This document shows, piece by piece, positions 58,777 through 64,000 of a DNA stretch of 64,000 nt (its first letter is position 1; the number at the start of each line of letters is the position of its first letter). The stretch spans positions 62,001-126,000 of the forward strand of contig JAVBPR010000015.1 in NCBI GenBank assembly GCA_031549485.1, written 5' to 3'. Origin of the DNA: JAVBPR01 sp031549485 (GTDB lineage Bacteria > Bacillota > Clostridia > Oscillospirales > Feifaniaceae). Made by a program: the position numbers and the translations under genes. The notes under the pieces were generated by a model. That model did no database searches and was not told the origin of the DNA. It saw only the letters and a list, made by a program, of their open reading frames with translations.

Positions 58777-59514
58777 ATGAGCGTTATCTCAATGAAACAA
58801 CTGCTTGAAGCAGGCGTCCATTTCGGTCACCAGACCAGAAGATGGAACCCCAAAATGGCTCAGTATATTTTTACCGAGCGCAACGGAATCTACATCATCG
58901 ACCTTCAGAAAACCGTTAAAAAAGTCGAAGAAGCATACAGCTTTGTTCGCGATGTTTCGGCTGACGGCGGCACAATCCTTTTCGTCGGCACGAAAAAACA
59001 GGCTATGGAAGCGATTAAAGAAGAAGCAGAGCGCGTAGGCATGTTTTTTGTCAATGCAAGATGGCTTGGCGGAATGCTTACTAACTTCAAAACAATCAAA
59101 AAGAGAATCGACAGGCTCGCACAGCTTCGCAAAATGGAAGGCGACGGCACTTTTGATCTTCTTCCCAAAAAAGAAGTTTTGAAATTAAACGGCGAGATTG
59201 CAAAACTCGAAAAATTCCTCGGCGGAATCAAAGAAATGGGCAAACTTCCGTCCGCTTTGTTTATTGTCGATCCGAAAAAAGAGAGAATCGCAGTTCAAGA
59301 AGCTCGTAAGCTCGGCATTCCGATTGTCGCGATTGTTGACACAAACTGTGATCCTGATGAAATCGATTATGTTATCCCGGGCAACGACGACGCTATTCGC
59401 GCGGTTAAACTTATTTCCGCGACAATGGCAAACGCTGTTATCGAGGGAAGACAGGGCGAGCAGTTCGAAGTATCTGACGGCGATACCGAAGCAAGCGGCG
59501 AAAGCGCAGAATAA
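58777..59514 (+). CDS. rpsB: 30S ribosomal protein S2
   Basis: 245 residues. Classic S2: [77 protein letters not shown], and [31 protein letters not shown]. It binds late in small-subunit assembly and stabilises S1 or mRNA contacts. AAAGGAGAA precedes ATG 58777. rpsB-tsf order is conserved across bacteria. Confidence 0.98.
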   Translation: MSVISMKQLLEAGVHFGHQTRRWNPKMAQYIFTERNGIYIIDLQKTVKKVEEAYSFVRDVSADGGTILFVGTKKQAMEAIKEEAERVGMFFVNARWLGGMLTNFKTIKKRIDRLAQLRKMEGDGTFDLLPKKEVLKLNGEIAKLEKFLGGIKEMGKLPSALFIVDPKKERIAVQEARKLGIPIVAIVDTNCDPDEIDYVIPGNDDAIRAVKLISATMANAVIEGRQGEQFEVSDGDTEASGESAE

Positions 59515-59525
59515 TCAAGACATTC

Positions 59526-59555
59526 ATGCCCGCTTTAATTAGCGGGCATTCTTTT
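59526..59555 (+). terminator. terminator/attenuator between rpsB and tsf
   Basis: ATGCCCGCT, loop TTAAT, AGCGGGCAT, then TCTTTT. It probably lowers, rather than blocks, tsf transcription. Confidence 0.75.
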
Positions 59556-59593
59556 AAAAAAATTCTTAAAATTCTTTAGGAGGAAATTTCAAA

Positions 59594-60523
59594 ATGGCAT
59601 TTACAGCAAAAGATGTTCAAACGCTTAGAGAAGCGACAGGTTGCGGCATGATGGACTGCAAAAAAGCGCTTACCGAAGCGGATGGCGATATGGAAAAAGC
59701 AACCGCCCTGCTCCGCGAAAAAGGTCTTGCGGCGGCGGCGAAAAAAGCGAGCAGAATAGCGGCTGAAGGTCTTGTCACAGCGTTTGTTGACGACAGCATC
59801 AAAGCCGGCGTCGTTCTCGAAGTAAACAGCGAAACCGATTTCGTTGCGAAAAACGCGGATTTCCAGGAATTTGTTAATCAGACAGCGGCGACCGTTCTTG
59901 CGGGCAATCCCGCTGATGTTGACGCGCTTCTCAAATTGCCGCTTGCAGGCAGCTCGGCCGGCACGGTTGAAGAAGTTTTGAGAGATAAAATTCTCACAAT
60001 CGGCGAAAACCTTGCGGTTCGCCGCTTTAAAAAATACGACGGCAATGTGGTTTCTTACGTTCATGCCGGCGGCAAAATCGGCGTTCTCGTCCGCTTTGAC
60101 TGCGATGATGCGGTTTTTGCAAAAGAAGAGTTCAAAGCCGCGGGAAAAGATATCGCGATGCAGATAGCCGCGCTTAATCCGACATATGTAAAACCGGAAG
60201 AAGTTCCGGCGGAAGATATCGAAAAAGAAAAACAGATTCTTATCGCGCAGATTAAAAACGATCCGAAACACGCGGGAAAACCGGAAAACATCCTTGAGAA
60301 AATGGTCGCCGGAAAAATCGGCAAATTCCATGAGAATTATACCCTTACAAAACAGATTTTTGTTAAGGATAATTCGGTTACGGTTGAGAAATATCTCGAC
60401 AACGTCGCTGCAAGCCTCGGCGGAAAAGCCACAATCGCTGAGTTCACACGTTTTGAAAAAGGCGAGGGACTTGAGAAAAGACAGGATGATTTCGCTTCCG
60501 AAGTTGCAGGAATGGTTAAATAA
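59594..60523 (+). CDS. tsf: translation elongation factor Ts
   Basis: 309 residues, GDP/GTP exchange factor for EF-Tu. N-terminal UBA-like domain with VQTLREATGCGMMDCKKALTEADGD, then EKGLAAAAKKASRIAAEG, the core VLEVNSETDFVAKN (TDFVA motif), and C-terminal repeats including NPTYVKPEEVP and EKMVAGKIGKFHENYTLTKQIFVKD. Slightly longer than E. coli EF-Ts. TTAGGAGGAAA before ATG 59594. Confidence 0.98.
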   Translation: MAFTAKDVQTLREATGCGMMDCKKALTEADGDMEKATALLREKGLAAAAKKASRIAAEGLVTAFVDDSIKAGVVLEVNSETDFVAKNADFQEFVNQTAATVLAGNPADVDALLKLPLAGSSAGTVEEVLRDKILTIGENLAVRRFKKYDGNVVSYVHAGGKIGVLVRFDCDDAVFAKEEFKAAGKDIAMQIAALNPTYVKPEEVPAEDIEKEKQILIAQIKNDPKHAGKPENILEKMVAGKIGKFHENYTLTKQIFVKDNSVTVEKYLDNVAASLGGKATIAEFTRFEKGEGLEKRQDDFASEVAGMVK

Positions 60524-60537
60524 TAAATTACAAATTA

Positions 60538-60570
60538 GAGAGCCCCGCTTTTAAAAGCGGGGCTCTTTTT
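60538..60570 (+). terminator. rho-independent terminator of tsf
   Basis: GAGAGCCCCGCTT, loop, AAGCGGGGCTC followed by five T residues. Confidence 0.9.
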
Positions 60571-60591
60571 ATGCGCCCTATCGGTAACCTT

Positions 60592-60647
60592 TTGTGAAAA
60601 ATATTTCACATAACTTTGTTTTTCTTTTCAAAAAAGCGTGCTATAAT
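60592..60647 (+). promoter_or_regulatory. palindrome and extended -10 promoter of the two-component operon
   Basis: TGTGAAA-AATA-TTTCACA (60593-60610) is a perfect 7-bp dyad. 31 bases further is TGCTATAAT (60639-60647), an extended -10 box. The dyad could be the response regulator's own site or that of another factor; the spacing does not fit Rex or Crp consensus. Confidence 0.55.
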
Positions 60648-60669
60648 TTCTAAATAAGGCGGTGATTAT

Positions 60670-61350
60670 TTGAGCAGAATTTTGGTTGTTGACGACGAGG
60701 CGAATATCCGCGCGGTTATAAAGGAATATCTTTTATTCGACCGGCACGAGGTCGCCGAGGCGGTAAACGGCATGGAAGCGGTGGAAATTTGCCGAAAAGA
60801 GGATTTCGACCTTATAATTATGGACGCCATGATGCCGAAGCTCGACGGTTTTTCGGCGTGCAAAGAAATAAAAAAAGAAAAAGATATTCCGATTCTTATG
60901 CTCTCGGCAAGGGGAGAGGAATACGATAAACTTTTCGGCTTCGAAATGGGAATCGACGACTATGTTGTAAAGCCTTTTTCACCGAAAGAACTGCTCGCCC
61001 GCATAAACGTTATTATAAGCAGAAGCGCAGGCAGAGGCGCTGCGAAAAAAGAGGCCGGCGCGGTGCGCGATTTCGGGGGGATAAAGATAGACATCCCGGG
61101 GCATAACGTCTTTGTCGACGGCAAAAAAACCGATTTGACGCCGAAAGAATTTGACCTGCTCGTTTATTTTTGCGAGAATGCCGGTCTTGCGCTTTCGAGA
61201 GACCAGCTTCTAAGCGCTGTTTGGGGGTACGACTACTTCGGCGACGACCGCACGGTCGACGCGCAGGTAAAACTTCTCCGCGGCAGCCTCGGAAAATACC
61301 GGGATTATATAGTGACTTTGCGAGGGGTGGGATACAAATTTGAAATTTGA
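60670..61350 (+). CDS. OmpR-family response regulator
   Basis: 226 residues, TTG start 60670 behind GGCGGTGA. Receiver domain with LVVDDEANIR acidic pocket, phospho-acceptor in LIIMDAMMPKLDGF (Asp about 51), Ser in MLSARGEEYD (a Ser in place of the common Thr) and Lys in YVVKPFSPKELLARI. The C-terminal winged helix carries LTPKEFDLLVYFCENAG and TVDAQVKLLRGSLGKY, ending VTLRGVGYKFEI. Overlaps the kinase gene by 11 bases. Regulon unknown. Confidence 0.93.
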   Translation: MSRILVVDDEANIRAVIKEYLLFDRHEVAEAVNGMEAVEICRKEDFDLIIMDAMMPKLDGFSACKEIKKEKDIPILMLSARGEEYDKLFGFEMGIDDYVVKPFSPKELLARINVIISRSAGRGAAKKEAGAVRDFGGIKIDIPGHNVFVDGKKTDLTPKEFDLLVYFCENAGLALSRDQLLSAVWGYDYFGDDRTVDAQVKLLRGSLGKYRDYIVTLRGVGYKFEI

Positions 61351-62836
61351 CAGGCGCTCGGTCGGCGTAAAATTATGGCTTTATTTTACGCTTTATGCCG
61401 CCGTTATTTTTGTTATGCTCTGGCTTTTGCAAACCGTTTTTCTTCAAAATTTTTATGAGGGAATGAAGAAAAATGACATCGAAAAGGTCGCCTCGCAGAT
61501 TGCGGATATTTATGAGCGCGACGGCGAAAACGCCGCTGCCGAAATAGACAAGCTGACCTTTCATAATTCGATTTTGGTATATATTGCGGACGACAGTGGC
61601 AATTTAATTTATTCATCGGACGAACACGGCTCGGGCGGAGGACCGAATTTTCCAAACCAGTTCGGCGGCGGACGTGGCAATAACAGCGACCTTTTCGGCT
61701 CGGAGGGAACGCCAAATAACCTTCCATCCGATTTTCAGGGCGGCCAGTTTGGCGGATACCGCCCTCTGCCGAGCGACTTTGACGAATTTTTGTCAAAGCT
61801 CGGTCAAAGTGCGGACGGAAAAATCAGTTATATCGTCACTCGCGGAAATTTTAACGGCAAATCGCTTATCTGCGGCGTGAAGCTCTCCGGCGCAATCCTT
61901 TATATAAGCTCGCCGCTGATGCCGATGGACGGCACCACCGAGATACTTAGAACGCAGCTTATTTATGTTACATTGGCGTCGCTGTTTTTGGCGCTTATCC
62001 TCGCTTTTTTTATCGCCCGGAAATTCTCAAGGCCGCTTTCGAAAATCTCAAATCAGGCCGAAAAACTCGGCACCGCCGAATATATTCCGGGACAAGGCAA
62101 AGGCTTTTGCAGCGAGATTGATAACCTCGCCGATACGCTTGATAAATCCTCGGTTGAGCTTTCAAAAGTGGAGGCTCTGCGAAAAGAGCTTATCGCGAAT
62201 GTGTCGCACGATCTGCGCACGCCGCTGACTATGATTAAGGCGTATTCGGATATGATTGTCGACATTTCGGGCGACGACAGGGAGAAAAGGGAGGAGCATC
62301 TTAAAGTTATCTCCTCCGAAACCGACAGGCTTGCGGAGCTTGTAAATGATATGCTCGACCTCTCGGTTATCGAGGCGGGCGCGGCAGTACCGAATATGGA
62401 AAACGTCTGTATAAGCGACCTTGCTATCGACGTTATCAAGCGGTTTGCGCCGATAACCCTAAAAGACGGAATAGAGATAACGCAAAATATCGAGCCCGAC
62501 CAGTACGTTCCGGCCGATCCGCGCCGCCTTTTGCAGGTGCTTTTCAATCTTATCGGCAACGCCGTAAACCACGCGGACAAAATAGAGGTTTCGCTTTTTG
62601 ACAAAGGCGAAAAAATTCGCCTCGAAGTAAAGGATAACGGCGCGGGAATCGCGGAAGAGGAGCTCCCATATATTTGGGACAGATATTATAAGGCTAAAGA
62701 CCAAAGCAGGGCAAAAAGCGGAACGGGGCTCGGGCTTTCGATTGTCAAAGGAATTCTTGAATCGCACGGCGCTAAATACGGCGTCTCAAGCGCCCTCGGA
62801 CAGGGAAGCGTATTTTGGTTTGAGATGAGAAAATAA
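61340..62836 (+). CDS. sensor histidine kinase with low-complexity extracellular insert
   Basis: 498 residues, TTG start 61340 behind GGGGTGGGA. TM1 at about 9-30, an outside domain at about 31-205, TM2 at about 207-230 (IYVTLASLFLALILAFFIA), HAMP-like linker, HisKA with His in ANVSHDLRTPLTMIKAYSDM, and HATPase with NLIGNAVNHADK, DNGAGIAEEEL and SGTGLGLSIVKGILE. The outside domain contains a Gly/Asn/Phe/Pro-rich insert at about 95-145 (GSGGGPNFPNQFGGG and similar), unusual in sensor domains and probably disordered. It partners with the response regulator it overlaps. Confidence 0.93.
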   Translation: MKFDRRSVGVKLWLYFTLYAAVIFVMLWLLQTVFLQNFYEGMKKNDIEKVASQIADIYERDGENAAAEIDKLTFHNSILVYIADDSGNLIYSSDEHGSGGGPNFPNQFGGGRGNNSDLFGSEGTPNNLPSDFQGGQFGGYRPLPSDFDEFLSKLGQSADGKISYIVTRGNFNGKSLICGVKLSGAILYISSPLMPMDGTTEILRTQLIYVTLASLFLALILAFFIARKFSRPLSKISNQAEKLGTAEYIPGQGKGFCSEIDNLADTLDKSSVELSKVEALRKELIANVSHDLRTPLTMIKAYSDMIVDISGDDREKREEHLKVISSETDRLAELVNDMLDLSVIEAGAAVPNMENVCISDLAIDVIKRFAPITLKDGIEITQNIEPDQYVPADPRRLLQVLFNLIGNAVNHADKIEVSLFDKGEKIRLEVKDNGAGIAEEELPYIWDRYYKAKDQSRAKSGTGLGLSIVKGILESHGAKYGVSSALGQGSVFWFEMRK

Positions 62837-62873
62837 AATCCCCGCTCTGCAGGACGGCAGGGCGGGGATTTTG
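62836..62873. terminator. bidirectional rho-independent terminator
   Basis: AAATCCCCGCTCTGC, loop, GCAGGGCGGGGATTTT between convergent kinase and rsmI genes. Confidence 0.85.
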
Positions 62874-62883
62874 TATGTATGTA

Positions 62884-63738
62884 TTATTTATTTAATAACT
62901 CATAGGCGGCATTTCTGCTTATTCCGTGTTTTTCGGCGGCAAGCCGCAGTGAGGTTGTTTTGCAGTGCCCCGCTTTAAGATTATTTTCGTAATCCTTGGC
63001 AAGAGCTGCGGCGCTAATTTCTTTTTTCTCCTGCTGTTCTTCCTTTGCCGCTTCTTTTGCGCCCTCTAAAATCAAAACGAACTCGCCTTTGGGTGGCGTT
63101 TTTTCATAATATTCCGCCGCTTCCGAAAGGGTAAACCTAAGCGTTTGCTCGTGCAGCTTTGTGAGCTCGCGGCAAAGCGAAATTTTGCGCTCCCCGCCAA
63201 ATGTTTTGATAAAATCCTTAAGGGTGTTTTGAAGCTTGTGCGGAGCTTCGTAAAAAATCATAGTTCTTGTTTCGCAGGCTATTGCTTTAAGATGCTCTCT
63301 GCGGCTTTTGCTGGCTGTGCTTAAAAATCCTTCGAAGCAAAACCGCCCCGTCGAAAGTCCGGAGGAGGCAAGCGCGGTGATTGCGGCGGACGGGCCTGGA
63401 ACATTAAAAACCGGTATTCCCTCGGCGGCACAAAGGCGAACAAGGTCCTCGCCCGGATCTGAGATTGCGGGCATACCCGCGTCGCTGCAAAGGGCGGCGC
63501 ATTTGCCCTCTTTCAGCCGCGTGATAATTTCCTCGCCGCGCTGCCGCAGATTGTGCTCGTAATAGCTAATAAGCTCTTTTTTTATTTCAAATTTATTAAG
63601 CAGTTTAAGGGTAACTCTCGTATCCTCCGCGGCGATAAAATCGACATTTGAAAGGGTGAACACAGCGCGCGGCGACAAGTCCTCGAGGTTGCCTATCGGA
63701 GTTCCGACGATATAAAGCGCGGGGCGTGTTATCTTCAT
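62884..63738 (-). CDS. rsmI: 16S rRNA (cytidine-1402 2'-O)-methyltransferase RsmI
   Basis: 284 residues of the tetrapyrrole-methylase fold. Motifs: LYIVGTPIGNLEDLSPRAV at the N-terminus, AAEDTRVTLKLLN, YYEHNLRQR, CSDAGMPAISDPGEDLV, VPGPSAAITALASSGL and FYEAPHKLQNTL. A C-terminal helical tail (after about 230) ends with GISRNAAYELLNK, a small HTH-like piece found in RsmI of Bacillota. It overlaps the upstream methyltransferase by four bases, the conserved yabB-rsmI arrangement. Confidence 0.95.
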   Translation of the reverse strand: MKITRPALYIVGTPIGNLEDLSPRAVFTLSNVDFIAAEDTRVTLKLLNKFEIKKELISYYEHNLRQRGEEIITRLKEGKCAALCSDAGMPAISDPGEDLVRLCAAEGIPVFNVPGPSAAITALASSGLSTGRFCFEGFLSTASKSRREHLKAIACETRTMIFYEAPHKLQNTLKDFIKTFGGERKISLCRELTKLHEQTLRFTLSEAAEYYEKTPPKGEFVLILEGAKEAAKEEQQEKKEISAAALAKDYENNLKAGHCKTTSLRLAAEKHGISRNAAYELLNK

Positions 63739-64000
63739 TGCTCTCTCCTGTAAATCTTTTTTATCTCGGCGGATTCGCCGCCATTCTCAAAAATCACCAG
63801 CGGCGAAAGAATTTTTATTCCGCTTTTGCCGCCTTTAAGCCCCTCGATTAAAAAAAGCGAAGGCGCTTTTCCGCTGTTTGACTCGACCATGCGAAGCCTT
63901 TTCGGTTCCAACCCGAACCGCCGCATAAGGCAGACGGAGTCCGAAAGCCGTTCGGGGCGGAGCACCATGCAAAAGCGGCCGCCCGGCATAAGGTAATATG
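63735..64000 (-). CDS. TrmN6-like tRNA adenine-N6 methyltransferase, C-terminal part (cut by window edge)
   Basis: The frame stays open to the window end, reading YYLMPGGRFCMVLRPERLSD and continuing to IFENG-GESAEIKKIYR at the C-terminus. The LMPGGRFxxVxRPERL element with following RRFGLEPKRLRMVES and PSLFLIEGLKGGKSGIKIL is typical of YfiC/YabB-like methyltransferases of the TrmN6 type, which modify A37 of tRNA1-Val in E. coli. The SAM-binding half lies beyond base 64000. Its position next to rsmI supports the call. Confidence 0.85.
   Translation of the reverse strand, partial: YYLMPGGRFCMVLRPERLSDSVCLMRRFGLEPKRLRMVESNSGKAPSLFLIEGLKGGKSGIKILSPLVIFENGGESAEIKKIYRREQ

Noticed and set aside
59576..60331. 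251-codon open frame antisense to tsf
   Set aside because: tsf is unmistakable; the antisense product is Phe/Arg-rich low-information sequence without a start signal.
60592..60611. Rex redox-repressor site
   Set aside because: The Rex consensus needs four bases between GAA and TTC; here there are six.
60670..62836. VanRS vancomycin-resistance regulators
   Set aside because: Only general OmpR/HisKA similarity; no vanHAX or related genes in the window.

Overview
The window looks like chromosome of a spore-forming, low-to-mid GC member of the Bacillota, most likely class Clostridia. Support: a spoIIID gene behind a sigma-E-like promoter, a walRK-yycH-yycI-walJ-rlmH cluster, S-layer-homology (SLH) surface proteins, canonical GGAGG ribosome binding sites, many short rho-independent terminators, and small clostridial families (DUF6062-like, DUF6485-like). 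I see no prophage, transposase or CRISPR array.

Layout. 1-2.6 kb: queH, a small lipoprotein, two very small membrane ORFs, spoIIID and a YcxB-like membrane protein. 2.7-7 kb: a two-gene surface unit, a Tat-exported beta-helix protein followed by a BspA-like LRR/Ig/SLH protein. 7-12.7 kb: housekeeping and repair (AEC transporter, ung, MATE pump, DUF6062-like, 8-oxoguanine glycosylase, DUF6485-like, class II aldolase). 12.7-13.4 kb: a 715-bp gap with a strong promoter carrying palindromes, nested long-range RNA helices and a terminator, which I read as a structured noncoding RNA. 13.4-15.7 kb: amidohydrolase, TipA-type MerR regulator and tRNA-Ala(CGC). 15.9-21.9 kb: a membrane-bound 7TM-LuxR regulator, a stand-alone LuxR-like HTH and a 1364-residue SLH adhesin. 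22-27.3 kb: TetR, MMPL and LxxG-heptad export module under paired operators, then an FNT channel.

27.6-31.6 kb: mglBAC-type sugar ABC operon with a small coiled-coil membrane protein at its end. 31.9-41.3 kb: an M23/G5/LysM cell-wall hydrolase followed by the walRK cluster with murA inserted. 41.3-49.7 kb: isomerase, trmB, mscL, tRNA-Ala(GGC) with a broken 5' copy beside it, an ABC-2 exporter, a WG-repeat lipoprotein, a polysaccharide deacetylase, tRNA-Gly, a repeat-rich noncoding stretch and ridA. 49.8-57.2 kb: a degenerate E2-like acyltransferase with an acyl-CoA ligase, a 26-residue ORF, an apparently leaderless cca gene, a CDF metal exporter, a serine hydrolase and thiN. 57.6-64 kb: gpsA-like dehydrogenase, rpsB-tsf, a two-component system, rsmI and the end of a TrmN6-like methyltransferase cut by the window edge.

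The common theme is the cell envelope: two SLH proteins, a membrane-tethered transcription factor probably controlling one of them, the WalRK system beside a wall hydrolase, a peptidoglycan or polysaccharide deacetylase, murA and mscL. The least explained elements are the noncoding RNA at about 12.85-13.39 kb, the 7TM-LuxR/HTH/adhesin unit, the E2-like/ligase pair and several micro-ORFs. All functional calls rest on reading motifs by eye; no database search was possible.
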